Shown here: piece by piece, positions 16,398 to 26,114 of the stretch
How positions within the stretch are numbered: position 1 is the first letter of the stretch
Layout of the letters: each line of letters opens with the position of its first letter
Program-made: the position numbers and the translations under genes
Notes under the pieces: generated by a model
What the model was told of the DNA's origin: nothing
The model's database searches: none
What the model saw: only the letters and a program-made list of their open reading frames with translations
From: Streptomyces tuirus
Lineage (GTDB): Bacteria; Actinomycetota; Actinomycetes; Streptomycetales; Streptomycetaceae
Reading direction: 5' to 3'
Assembly (NCBI GenBank): GCA_018195615.1
Contig: JAGTPG010000002.1
Coordinates: 4,891,501 to 4,955,500 of the forward strand
Length of the DNA stretch: 64,000 nt

Positions 16398-19300
16398 CTA
16401 TGAACTCTTACGCCGCGGTGCTGTCTTCTTGGCGACACGTCGTGCCGGACCCGGCCCAGCGCCCGCCGGGGGCGGCAGTGCAGCCGACGTGAGCCCCAGG
16501 ATCTCAGAGGCCAACTCCAACCAGGCCTGTGCGTCGGCGCCGTTGAGGTCGTCCGTCCACATGAGCGAACCATTCGGTCCGCCGCCCTGGGCGTGCGGAA
16601 GGATGCCGTTTTCTGCGTACCAGGCCTTCTTCAGCTCCCATTTCCGCGCGTAGTCGGGTAGGTCGAGCATGCCCGCATGCTCCCAGTAGACCGTCCGGCC
16701 ATCGTCGGCTGAGATGGTGAAGTCGGGTAGGACAGTGCGTCCGTCGGTGCCGGTGAACGGCTGCTCGTACTGCCAGCGGCCAGAAACGAGTCGGTCGAGG
16801 ATCCCAGCGATGATGACCTCGTTCTTCGACGCCATCGCGATGCCGTTCGCCGACACGTGCATCAGCTTCCGGTCGAAGCGGTGGGCGGTGCCCTGGACGT
16901 CGAGCGCGATCGGGTGGGGTGCTTCGAACAGATCGGTCAGGCGTCGGGCCGTCTCCGAGCGCCAGGGCTGTGCGAGGTCACGCAGGTCGGAGAGTGTGCC
17001 GTCGTGGAGGATGACGACCTTGTCCTTCTGCCGGGTGAGGGCGGTGTACATCAGTTCACGGGAGACATTTGCCCGGGCGGGGAGGACGAGAAAGGTCGTG
17101 CCGAACTCCGATCCCTGCGACTTGTGGACCGTGACCGCCCACGCGAGTTCCAGCAATGCGTCGTCGGAATCAGTCGGCCAGTACGAGTACTGGAATCCGG
17201 GTTGGGAGGAGAACTCGACGTTGAGACGGAGCTGGGACTTGGATGCCTTCTTCCTCGGCGTGACGATTCCGATCGCGACGCCGATCTCACCGTTCGCGAC
17301 GTAGTTCATCGCGTCCTGTTTGGGCCATGCGCTGAGTCGCTTGTTGGTGGTCTGAATGACCTTGTCGCCGCGAACGATCAGCTCGGGCCGATCGGCTTTG
17401 GGATGTTGCCACGCCAAGTATCGCGCTGGGCCCAGGAGGTGTCGCTCGACCGGTACGTGCGCTTGATGTGACGGTTGAGTTCCACGGTGCCGAAGGCCCG
17501 CGAGCGGGTCGGGGAGAGAATCTGCCAGTCCTCGGCATGTTCGCCCGCGCCGATCTGCCAGTTGAGGTACTTGTCGTTGATGACGCCGCCGTATGTGAGC
17601 GCAAAAGCTCGTGCCGGCTCCGGGTCGCCGTCGAGAGCCAGGTTGTACCTGAGTTCATCGGTCAGCGCATCGACGACAGACCTGTTGCCCCAGGGCACGT
17701 ATCTCACGGTGGGCAAGTCAGGGTTGGTGGCCAGATCCGCCCAGATGGACTCGTCGCCGGCTCCCCGCGCGCTATCGCCGAAATACGCTGCCAGTTCAAG
17801 GTCGTGTCGAATGCCGTGACTGCCGTCGGCAAGTTGACGCCGGGGTACCTGCAACTCGACGTAACCCGGCGCCACCCGCACCCAGTCACTGAACCTATCC
17901 GGACACAGCTTGTTCACCAGGTCGACGAAGGGGCGACCCGCACCGATCGGCGGGAGCTGCCGTGGGTCGCCGACCAGGATGAGTCGCTTGACCCCTGTGA
18001 AGGAATCGAGCGTGGCCGCGAGCATCTCCTCGGTGAGCATCGACGCTTCGTCGATGACAACCAAGGAATAGCTGTTACGCGGCTGCTGGTCCCCCCACAC
18101 GAGATACCGGCCGGTCTCTCCCTCGTACCGGTGAGTGGCGCTCAGGTGCGAGGCCAAAGTCTTGGCGGGCAGCCCCACCTTGGATTCCAACTGGACCTTC
18201 GCCTTGCCGGTGGGAGCAAGAAGGAGGACGCCACCTCCGGCGACCCCCGGGTACTCGACCAAGGCGCGTAGCAGTGTGGTCTTGCCGGTTCCCGCCGGCC
18301 CGATGAGTACCGAGAGCGGCGTGTCATGAAGGGCCGAGAGGCCAGCGGCCTTCTCTGTCCGGGCTCGCTCCTCCAGTTCGTCGAGCTCTCCCGTGACCTT
18401 CTGGTGCCGGTCGAGCGCGGTGTCCAACACGCCTCTGGCGTCCGTAACTGGGCCGAGACTCTCTCGATTCTGCTGAGACCTGATCCAGTCCCGGATGACC
18501 GAAGAAGTCTCCTCGAACCGCGTGAGCTTATATGCGGGAGTGCCGTCCGAGAGCGGCACACTTGTCAGAGGCGACCACTCAGTCCACTCGTTGATGCCGT
18601 GGTGGTCCAGATCGAGGCCGGTCAGGATGGTCTTGGTCAGGAGAGGCGGCTGAGCGAGTGAAACATCGTTCGCCAGCGTGATGGACTCGCCTTCCGGTAC
18701 GACCGTGTCGCCCTGCCGGCCCTGCCGCTCAAGGACATCGGTCAGCAGTGCTTCGATCCGACGACGGTCGAGGTGGCCCTCAACCGCGACCTCGTCAGGC
18801 ACCGGTGGCGTCCAGGTGACGTGGGATGGCGGGAACAGGGCACGGTCGATGGTTGTGAACGGTACGTGTTCTTTCATCCCGTATGTGCATGTCGAAGCGA
18901 AGTACGGGTTCTCCAGCAGTTCTTCGGCGGTCATCGCGACCTCGGTATTGCCGTCCAGCAGCATCTGCACCTGCGTCGGTGAGATGTCGAACCCGGCGAG
19001 CAGACGCAGCACAGCCCGGCGCTCGGGCGTCACCTTCTTCCAGATCCTGGCCTGGAGGGAGCCGATGTGCGGCTTTATTGCACTCGGCGCGCTGGACGGG
19101 TTCGCCAGAACCGTCTCAAGGAAGTTCCACGGGTCGGTGCTGTCGCCTGCCTCCGCAATGACCGCTCTCGCAGCCACGTACGGCTGCTGGACACCGATCA
19201 CCTTGAGGACACCTGGCAGGCCGGGGACGGGGCCGCGCATCTGCCAGAGCCGCTCGATCTGACCCTGCAGCCACTTTCGACCAGTGTCAGGTAGCTCCAG

Positions 19301-20200
19301 CCCCAGTTCGCTCATGCCGTCGACGGCCGACTGCAGCGAGGTCAGCGCCTCGATGGCAGCATCGTCTGACAGATGCTCGGTGACATAGGAGAATTCCACT
19401 ACGCGGCCCTCAGGAGCCCACGCGAGCGCCTTGTCGATGTCATGGCCCTCATCCATCAGTCGAACGAGCTGCTGATAGGGCAGCAAGATCCCGTCGGCCA
19501 TGTCAGGGCGGAGTGAGTGCTCGACAACCGTCTCCCACATAGAGGAAGTGAAAGGCGGGTTCCCGGACTGGTTCCACATCGGCGGCGGCGTGGCGCGGGT
19601 GATTCGCGCGGCACCTACCAACAGCCGGTCGGTGCGCTGCTCCTGAAACGGGGAGTGCTTCAGATAGGCGAAGACCAATGAGTCACCAGGGGCGACGGGC
19701 TCGAAAAAGGCATCGATGACGGCACGCTGGTTGTCTCCGTCCATCACCCACAGCGGCGCAGAGCCCAGTGCAGCGTCAGCGGTTTCCTCCGCGGTCTGGC
19801 TGAACAACGGGACTCGCTCATGACCGACCTCCTGCGCGAAGACCTGGCGGTTCATCCAGCGGAAGGGGACTGCCTCGAAGGCGTATCCGGGGAGTGTGAC
19901 GTGGGTGTCGTGGATCTTTCCTTGGAGTGCACGGTGGTCTCGGTACGGATGCTGCTTGACGACCGTGTAACCGAGCGGCGACATGAACGTCGCACGCTCG
20001 CTGAGGCAAGGGAGCCGGTTTTGATCGAGGCTGTCGATCCCGGCACCGGCGTGGGCGACCTCGAACGAGTCCTCCCTACCCTTGCCGATTGCCGCGAGCA
20101 ACGTACAGGACGAGTTCCCCAACGGGTCGTCGCAGATGAACTGGTCCCAGGGGCGGTCCCGCCACGGAACCCTCATCGACAGGTGCTGAATGCCGGCCAT
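16398..20200 (-). pseudogene. RecD-like SF1 helicase, frameshifted near 17,400
   Basis: Two overlapping frames form one helicase of about 1,265 residues. The first (20200 to about 17,400) has an unusual N-terminal region with FICDDPLGNSSC, then Walker A LIGPAGTGKTTLL, Walker B LVVIDEASM and motif III VGDPRQLPPIG. The second resumes with KADRPELIVRGDKVIQTTN and carries AVTVHKSQGSEF and YTALTRQ, then a C-terminal region with a YWEHAGMLD segment that could be nuclease-like. The order matches RecD2/TraA-type SF1B helicases. The shift separates motif III from motif V, so the gene is dead if real; an indel error is likely. It is divergent from dprA and the ComF-like gene. Confidence 0.8.
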
Positions 20201-20366
20201 ACAGGAGGTCTATCACCTGGCGCTGACAGTCCAGCCATCCGATTTTGTGTTCGACAGTCTTGCCCGCGTGGGAGTCTCGGGATCCGGACGCGCACTCGCG
20301 GGGAAGGGCAACACGGTCGTGCCTCTTCCTCCAAGCGTTCGGGTGCCCGGCGCGGGCAGGCCTTTC

Positions 20367-20378
20367 TATACTTTCGCC
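20367..20378 (+). promoter_or_regulatory. Likely -10 box of a leaderless dprA transcript
   Basis: TATACT at 20367-20372 is followed after 6 bp by the ATG, with no Shine-Dalgarno sequence. This spacing is typical of leaderless actinobacterial genes. Confidence 0.5.
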
Positions 20379-21263
20379 ATGGACCAGGAACTGGAGCGGG
20401 CTGCGCTTGTCGCGCTGCTGAGGCGCGGGGATCGTTCCTGGCCCGATCTAACTGATCAGATCGAGACCGTGGGCAGTGCCCGCGAAGTCCTGGACAGCGC
20501 CCTCGATAGTTCAGGACAAGCCGCTCTTTTCGATACCGGACCAGCAGCGGACCTGGAGGCTGTTGCGGCCGAGATCGCCGCATGGGAGCGCGAGGGCATG
20601 CGGTTGGTGACGATCCTGGACGAGGACTACCCGCTCTATCTGCGGTTGGTCCACCAGCGCCCGCCGTTCCTGTTCCTGCGTGGCCGACCCGTCGAAGACG
20701 ATCTACGGGTTGCCGTCGTCGGCACCCGCACCCCCACTCAGGAGGGCATCGACCATGCCCGCGCCATCGCGGGAGGGCTCGCGGAGCGCGGCGTGACGGT
20801 GGTCTCCGGCCTGGCCGCTGGCATCGACACCGCCGCCCACGGCACCGCGCTCGCCGTCGGTGGCCGTACCGTCGCTGTCATAGGCACTGGCCTGCGCCGC
20901 ACCTACCCGGCGCAGAACGCTCGCCTGCAGCAGGAGATCGCCGAGCGCGGACTGGTCATCTCCCAGTTCTGGCCGGACACGCCGCCCTCAAAGGCGTCTT
21001 TCCCCATGCGCAACGCGGTGATGAGTGGCTACAGCCTGGCAACCATCGTGATCGAGGCGGCCTACCGCAGCGGCGCCCGTATGCAGGCCCGCCTCGCTCT
21101 GGAGCATGGCCGCAGGGTCTTCCTCATGCGGTCCCTGATGACGCACGAGTGGGCCCGCGAGTACGCGGCCCGGCCCAACACCACCGTGATCGACGGCCCT
21201 GACGACGTCTTCCGGCACATCGACTCCCTCGTCCCCACCACGGGCGAGCTGACCTGGGCATAG
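20379..21263 (+). CDS. dprA: DprA/Smf-like DNA-processing protein
   Basis: 294 residues. A short helical N-terminal region is followed by the DprA Rossmann domain: AVVGTRTPTQEGIDHAR, GLAAGIDTAAHG, VIGTGLRRTYPAQN and FPMRNAVMSGYS. DprA binds single-stranded DNA and loads RecA; related SLOG-type domains also bind nucleotides in immune systems. The C-terminal winged helix of housekeeping DprA is absent. The longer frame to 20190 has no supporting signals, so I use ATG 20379. With a ComF-like gene downstream and a helicase divergent, it looks like an accessory DprA rather than the core gene. Confidence 0.85.
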   Translation: MDQELERAALVALLRRGDRSWPDLTDQIETVGSAREVLDSALDSSGQAALFDTGPAADLEAVAAEIAAWEREGMRLVTILDEDYPLYLRLVHQRPPFLFLRGRPVEDDLRVAVVGTRTPTQEGIDHARAIAGGLAERGVTVVSGLAAGIDTAAHGTALAVGGRTVAVIGTGLRRTYPAQNARLQQEIAERGLVISQFWPDTPPSKASFPMRNAVMSGYSLATIVIEAAYRSGARMQARLALEHGRRVFLMRSLMTHEWAREYAARPNTTVIDGPDDVFRHIDSLVPTTGELTWA

Positions 21264-21276
21264 TCGGCGAAGCCGA

Positions 21277-22026
21277 GTGACCACCGTTGTCGGGCTCTCC
21301 GCCCGCTATGCCAACTTCCTCGTCCACCCGCTGCTGCCCGGCTCGGGTGTGTGCCAGATCTGCCGCGGTCCGGCCAAGGACGGATACCCCACGTGCTGGC
21401 CGTGCCACGAGGCGAGCAGAGTCCTCGGGACGGGCGTGGCTGACACCGTGGTCCCAGTCAGCTTGGCGCTCAAGGGCGAGCAGTACGCCAACGAACTCTG
21501 GCGCTACAAGAACGCCGCAGGGCCTCAGCAGCAGTACTTCCGCATGGGCCTGGCAGCTGTCCTGTGGCGCTTCCTCGCCTTGCACGAGAGCTGTATCAGT
21601 GATCACTGTGCTGTCCCCGGTTTCGGCATCGTCACCACGGTGCCCAGCACCAGCGGTCGTGCAGACCACCCGCTGCGCACCATTGCCGCGGGCAGCGTGG
21701 GCGTGACCCGAGAGCGCTACCGCGACCTGCTGACGCCGACACCGGACGCAGCCGCACTCGGGCGTACCGCATCTCCATCGCGCTACACCGCGTCGGCGCT
21801 CTGGGGCGAAAACGTCCTGCTCATCGATGACACCTGGACCACTGGAAACCATGCCCAGTCCGCAGCAGCCGCCCTGAAGGCCGCAGGCGCCGGCAGCGTG
21901 GCCATCCTCATCCTCGGGCGCCACCTCAATATCGACTACGGAAACACGGCCACTCATGTTGAGCAGGCTCGACTGCGCCGCTTCTCCTGGGGCATCTGCG
22001 CGCTCCGGAACTGGAACCATGCGTGA
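21277..22026 (+). CDS. ComF-like phosphoribosyltransferase
   Basis: 249 residues. An N-terminal zinc-knuckle-like CQICRG, then CWPC, and a C-terminal type I PRTase domain with the PRPP loop VLLIDDTWTTGNHAQSAA. This is the ComF layout. It starts 13 bp after dprA and so shares its transcript. DprA and ComF are both competence-associated, yet here they are packed in a defence island next to a RecD-like helicase. I infer a DNA-processing or nucleotide-signalling role, with no direct proof. Last gene before the hairpin at 22,147. Confidence 0.8.
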   Translation: MTTVVGLSARYANFLVHPLLPGSGVCQICRGPAKDGYPTCWPCHEASRVLGTGVADTVVPVSLALKGEQYANELWRYKNAAGPQQQYFRMGLAAVLWRFLALHESCISDHCAVPGFGIVTTVPSTSGRADHPLRTIAAGSVGVTRERYRDLLTPTPDAAALGRTASPSRYTASALWGENVLLIDDTWTTGNHAQSAAAALKAAGAGSVAILILGRHLNIDYGNTATHVEQARLRRFSWGICALRNWNHA

Positions 22027-22146
22027 ATTTCACCCGACGCAGCCGCTGGCCTGGGCAGCGGGAAAATCGGCCAGGCAGCGCGGGAAACGATCTTTGCCCA
22101 CGCCCCTATACGGCCTGACCAGCGAGTTCCGTCGGTGCCCCACTGT

Positions 22147-22198
22147 GAGACACGGGTCTCTGCAGGTGACGGAAGTCACCTGCAGGGGCCCGTTTCTC
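22147..22198. terminator. Long hairpin, probable bidirectional terminator
   Basis: Two 24-nt arms pair almost perfectly around a GGAA loop: one mismatch, two G-T pairs, and an inner stem CTGCAGGTGAC/GTCACCTGCAG. It lies between the convergent ends of the ComF-like gene and the mutase operon. No clear T-run follows, as is common in Streptomyces. Confidence 0.75.
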
Positions 22199-22301
22199 GT
22201 TCTGCCCCGGTTGTGAGGCATCGCACAGCCTGGTCAGGGTGGGTGCGGGCCCCACGCGTGAGCTATCTCACGGGCGGGGCCACGCGGCATGGTCTCCCGG
22301 T

Positions 22302-22712
22302 TCATCGGGCTCCGGTCAGGTGCTCGATGTTCTGGATCACCCAGTCGGCGATACGAGGTGTGGGGCACCCGGGGGTGAAGACCGCGGCCACCCCCATCTC
22401 CCTGAGCTGCGGCACGTCGGCCTCGGGGATGATGCCGCCCCCGAACACCGTGATGTCCCGTGCGCCCGCCTCGTCGAGGAGGCGCAGGACCTCCGCGAAG
22501 AGCGTCATGTGCGCGCCGGAGAGCACCGAGAGGCCGATGCCGTCGGCGTCCTCCTGGATCGCCGTGTCGACGATCTGGCGCGGGGTCTGGTGGAGCCCCG
22601 TGTAGATGACTTCGACACCCGCGTCCCGCAGGGCCCGGGCGACGACCTTGGCGCCACGGTCGTGCCCGTCCAGGCCGGGTTTGGCGATCACGACACGGAT
22701 CGGTGTGTTCAT
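22302..22712 (-). CDS. B12-binding small subunit of acyl-CoA mutase
   Basis: 136 residues, ATG 22712 after GGGGG. It is a stand-alone cobalamin-binding domain with the base-off motif KPGLDGHDRG, then LSVLSGAHM and FGGGIIP. It supplies the adenosylcobalamin module to the large mutase subunit encoded directly upstream in the operon. The size equals that of IcmB-type subunits. The reaction is a radical carbon-skeleton rearrangement of an acyl-CoA (methylmalonyl, isobutyryl or a related substrate). Confidence 0.88.
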   Translation of the reverse strand: MNTPIRVVIAKPGLDGHDRGAKVVARALRDAGVEVIYTGLHQTPRQIVDTAIQEDADGIGLSVLSGAHMTLFAEVLRLLDEAGARDITVFGGGIIPEADVPQLREMGVAAVFTPGCPTPRIADWVIQNIEHLTGAR

Positions 22713-22752
22713 CGGTCCCCCTGTTGTGTGCACGCCTGTTGTGTGCGGAGCC

Positions 22753-24339
22753 TCACGTGACGGGGACGTACGTCCCCCACACGTCGCGCAGTGCGTTGCA
22801 GACCTCGCCCACCGTCGCCCGTGCCTTCAGCGCCTCCTTCATCGGGTAGAGGACGTTGTCGTCGCCTTCGGCGGCCTTCTTCAGAGCCGTCAGGGCCGCG
22901 TCCACGGCCGGCTGGTCGCGCTGGGCGCGGAGTTTGGCCAGGCGCTCGGCCTGCCGGGCCTCGATGGCCGGGTCGACCCGCAGCGGCTCGTAGGGCTCCT
23001 CCTCATCGAGCTGGAAGCGGTTGACGCCGACCACGACCCGCTCACCGGAGTCGGTCTCCTGGGCGATCCGGTAGGCGTTGCGCTCGATCTCGCCCTTCTG
23101 AAAGCCCCGCTCGATCGCGGCCACCGCACCGCCCAGCTCCTCGACCCTGTCCATCAGCCCCACGACGGCGGCCTCGACATCGTCGGTCAGCTTCTCGACC
23201 GCGTAGGAGCCGGCGAAGGGGTCGACGGTGGCGGTGACGTCCGTCTCATGGGCCAGGACCTGCTGGGTGCGCAGCGCCAGCCGCGCGGACTTGTCGGTGG
23301 GCAGGGCGATGGCCTCGTCGAAGGAGTTGGTGTGCAGCGACTGCGTGCCGCCCAGCACCGCCGCCAGGCCCTGCACCGCCACCCGGACCAGGTTCACCTC
23401 CGGCTGCTGCGCGGTCAGCTGCACCCCGGCCGTCTGGGTGTGGAAGCGCAGCATCAACGACTTGGGGTTCTCGGCGCCGAACTCCTCACGCATCACCCGC
23501 GCCCAGATCCGCCGTGCGGCACGGAACTTGGCGACCTCCTCCAGGATCGTCGTCCGCGCCACGAAGAAGAACGACAGGCGCGGGGCGAAGTCGTCGACGT
23601 CCATCCCGGCCGCCACCGCCGTGCGCACGTACTCGATACCGTCGGCCAGGGTGAAGGCGATCTCCTGAGCGGGCGAGGCACCCGCCTCGGCCATGTGGTA
23701 GCCGGAGATCGAGATCGTGTTCCAGCGCGGGATCTCCGCCCGGCAGTAGCGGAAGATGTCCGCGGTCAGACGCAGCGACGGCTTCGGCGGGAAGATGTAG
23801 GTGCCCCGGGCGATGTACTCCTTCAGCACATCGTTCTGGATCGTGCCCGTCAACCGGTCGGCGCTGACCCCTTGCTCCTCGGCCACCAGCTGGTACAGCA
23901 GCAGCAACAACGCGGCCGGGGCGTTGATCGTCATCGACGTCGACACCTGATCCAGCGGGATCCCGCCGAACAGCACCCGCATGTCCTCGACCGAGTCGAT
24001 CGCCACCCCCACCTTGCCGACCTCGCCGTGCGCGATCGGCGCGTCCGAGTCATGCCCCATCTGGGTGGGCAGGTCGAACGCCACCGACAGGCCCGTCGTG
24101 CCGTGGGCGATCAGCTGCCGGTAACGGGCGTTGGACTCCGCCGCCGTACCGAAACCCGCGTACTGGCGCATCGTCCACGGCCGGCCCGTGTACATCGACG
24201 GATACACGCCACGAGTGAAGGGATACGCCCCCGGCGCGCCCAGCTTCTCCCCGGCGTCCCAGTCCTGAAGGTCGTCCGGCCCGTACACCGGCTCGATGGG
24301 CAGACCCGACTCCGACTCACGCATGTCAGGCCCGGACAT
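22753..24339 (-). CDS. B12-dependent acyl-CoA mutase, large subunit
   Basis: 528 residues with the TIM-barrel of methylmalonyl-CoA mutases: PWTMRQYAGFGTA, GTTGLSVAFDLPTQMGHDSD, TMTINAPAA and GTIQNDVLKEY. The cobalamin domain is on the separate downstream subunit. RQYAGFG carries the Tyr typical of methylmalonyl-CoA mutase rather than the Phe of isobutyryl-CoA mutase, yet the split subunits resemble IcmA/IcmB, so the substrate is open. It overlaps the upstream reductase gene by 14 bp. It may serve acyl-CoA precursor supply for the nearby biosynthetic cluster. Confidence 0.88.
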   Translation of the reverse strand: MSGPDMRESESGLPIEPVYGPDDLQDWDAGEKLGAPGAYPFTRGVYPSMYTGRPWTMRQYAGFGTAAESNARYRQLIAHGTTGLSVAFDLPTQMGHDSDAPIAHGEVGKVGVAIDSVEDMRVLFGGIPLDQVSTSMTINAPAALLLLLYQLVAEEQGVSADRLTGTIQNDVLKEYIARGTYIFPPKPSLRLTADIFRYCRAEIPRWNTISISGYHMAEAGASPAQEIAFTLADGIEYVRTAVAAGMDVDDFAPRLSFFFVARTTILEEVAKFRAARRIWARVMREEFGAENPKSLMLRFHTQTAGVQLTAQQPEVNLVRVAVQGLAAVLGGTQSLHTNSFDEAIALPTDKSARLALRTQQVLAHETDVTATVDPFAGSYAVEKLTDDVEAAVVGLMDRVEELGGAVAAIERGFQKGEIERNAYRIAQETDSGERVVVGVNRFQLDEEEPYEPLRVDPAIEARQAERLAKLRAQRDQPAVDAALTALKKAAEGDDNVLYPMKEALKARATVGEVCNALRDVWGTYVPVT

Positions 24340-25342
24340 CCAGGACGTACTTCCCCGTGGACGCGCGGGTCTCCAGCAGCTCGTGGGCGTGGGCCACGTC
24401 CTTGAGCGGCACCACCTTCACGTCTACCCGGACGGTGCCCTTCGCGACGTGCGTCAGCGCCTGCTCCAGGTGGGCGCGGAGCAGTTCGGGGGCCCGGCCG
24501 GCGACGCCGCCGAGGTTGTAGCCGACGAGTGAGGTGTTGGTGTACCAGGGGTGGTTGCCCTCGAAGGTGACGTCCTCGGCCGCCGCGTTGCCGAAGACGG
24601 CGTGGCGTCCGAACGCCGCCAGCAGGCCGGTCACGGACGAGCGGAACGCGCCGCCGACGGAGTCCAGGACCAGGTCCGCGCCCGCTCCGCCGGTCCGGTC
24701 GGCCACCTCCTGTTCGATCTCGTCGTACGACACGACGCTGTCGTAGCCGTAGGCGCGCGCGTACTCGGCCTTGGCCGGGGAACTCGTCACACCGATCACC
24801 GTGGCCGCGCCGAGTGAGCGGGCCAGCTGCGCGGCCGCCGTGCCGACTCCGCCGGCGGCGGCGAGGACGACCACGGTCTCGCCCGCCGCGAGGTGCCCGG
24901 CCGAGGTGAGTACGCCCAGCGCGGTGGTGACGTTGCACAGGGCCCCGGCCGCCACCGCGCCGTCCAGCCCGGCGAGTTCGCCGTCCAGCCGTACGACGTG
25001 CTCCGCGCCGACGGCGACGACCTCGGCGTTGCCGCCGCCGCCCAGGGTGAGGGCGGCCACGCGCTCTCCGGGCGTGAAGCCGGTGACGCCGTCGCCCACG
25101 GCGCGTACCGTGCCGACCGCCTCCAGGCCGGGGAAGTGCGGCAGGTCGACCGGGAACTGGCCGCGCCGGAACATCACTTCGGCGAAGTTCACGCCCGCGT
25201 ACTCGACGTCGATGGTGAGCTGCCCGGGCTGTGGCCCGGGCACGGCGACATCGGCGACGTCCAGGACGGACGGGCCGCCGAAGGACTCGAAGCGGACCGT
25301 GCGCATACGGGCGGTCGGGTCGGTTGCGGAGGTGTTCGTCAT
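24326..25342 (-). CDS. Zinc-free medium-chain reductase (quinone oxidoreductase-like)
   Basis: 338 residues of the MDR superfamily. The N-terminal GroES-like domain has VEYAGVNFAEVMFRRGQ; the NAD(P) site is LAAAGGVGTAAAQLARSLGA. Catalytic zinc ligands are absent, as in quinone oxidoreductases and enoyl reductases. The start overlaps the metallo-beta-lactamase gene stop (ATGA) and its end overlaps the mutase gene, so all four genes form one leftward operon. Likely NADPH-dependent reduction of an enone or enoyl substrate. Confidence 0.85.
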   Translation of the reverse strand: MTNTSATDPTARMRTVRFESFGGPSVLDVADVAVPGPQPGQLTIDVEYAGVNFAEVMFRRGQFPVDLPHFPGLEAVGTVRAVGDGVTGFTPGERVAALTLGGGGNAEVVAVGAEHVVRLDGELAGLDGAVAAGALCNVTTALGVLTSAGHLAAGETVVVLAAAGGVGTAAAQLARSLGAATVIGVTSSPAKAEYARAYGYDSVVSYDEIEQEVADRTGGAGADLVLDSVGGAFRSSVTGLLAAFGRHAVFGNAAAEDVTFEGNHPWYTNTSLVGYNLGGVAGRAPELLRAHLEQALTHVAKGTVRVDVKVVPLKDVAHAHELLETRASTGKYVLDVRA

Positions 25343-25979
25343 CGGATTCCCGTCTCGCTGAGAGTGGTGGTGGGGCCGTGCCCGGTGAGCAGGCGGGTGT
25401 CGTCGGGGCTGGTGGCGGCGACCCTGCGCAGGGAGGCCTCCAGGGCGGCCGGGCTGGCGCCTGGCGCGTCCGCGCGCCCCGGGCCGCCGGCGAGCAGGGC
25501 GTCACCGGTGGCCAGCAGCGCGGCGTCGTCGCCGCCGAAGCGGAACATGACGGAACCGCCGGTGTGTCCGGGTGTGTGCAGCACGGTGACCGGGGCTGCC
25601 GCGAAGGTCAGCTCGCCGCCCCGCTCCGGGAGTTCGCTCACCTCGTCGGGCTCCTGGTCGGGGTGTCCGACCAGCAGTTCGCGGGGAAGGAGTCGGGCAG
25701 TCCCTTGGCCGGGGCGCCGAACTGGTAGCGGTCGGCGGGATGGATCCAGGCCGGGACGCCGTAGTGCCGGGCGAGCGGCACGGCGTCCCAGGTGTGGTCC
25801 ATGTGGCCGTGTGTGATCAGGATGGCCTCGGGCTCCAGGCGGTGCGCCCGGACGGCCTCGTGGACCGCGTCGGCGGCGTCGTGCCCCGGGTCGACGATGA
25901 GGCAGGGGTTTCCCGGTCCGGCGGCGACGAGATGGACGTTCGTGCCGAACTTGCCGGTGGCGGCGGACAGTACGAGCAT
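25339..25979 (-). pseudogene. Metallo-beta-lactamase-fold hydrolase, frameshifted near 25,683
   Basis: The first frame has the zinc motif ITHGHMDHTWD (HxHxDH) and stops early after GLPDSFP. A second frame continues with ELLVGHPDQEPDE and carries TVLHTPGHTGGS and LLTGHGPTT. One base appears to be missing in the run at 25,681-25,687. Restored, it is a glyoxalase II-like hydrolase of about 213 residues. ATG 25979 is the likely start. First gene of the operon with the reductase and mutase. Confidence 0.78.
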
Positions 25980-26028
25980 GACGCGACTCTGACGGAGCCT
26001 TCGGTCATATGTCAATTGCCGATTGTGT

Positions 26029-26042
26029 GGCAGAACTCTGCC
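26029..26042. promoter_or_regulatory. Palindrome GGCAGAACTCTGCC, candidate operator
   Basis: A 14-bp palindrome in the divergent region between the hydrolase operon and the rightward reductase gene. The same 12-mer CAGAACTCTGCC recurs at 37017-37028, in front of another divergent pair. A common regulator is possible. Confidence 0.45.
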
Positions 26043-26114
26043 TCAAGTCTGCCCTATAGTGCGAGTGCCATCGCCCGGCGCGCGTGCCGCACTCGTCTCA
26101 GCAGGGGGTTTGTC

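Noticed and set aside
20190..20378. Longer N-terminus for the DprA protein
   Set aside because: The extra residues do not resemble DprA, and a -10 box lies within this stretch just before ATG 20379.
22606..25505. Long plus- and minus-strand frames over the mutase and reductase genes
   Set aside because: Arg/Gly/Pro-rich shadow translations caused by high GC; the mutase and reductase frames carry all family motifs.
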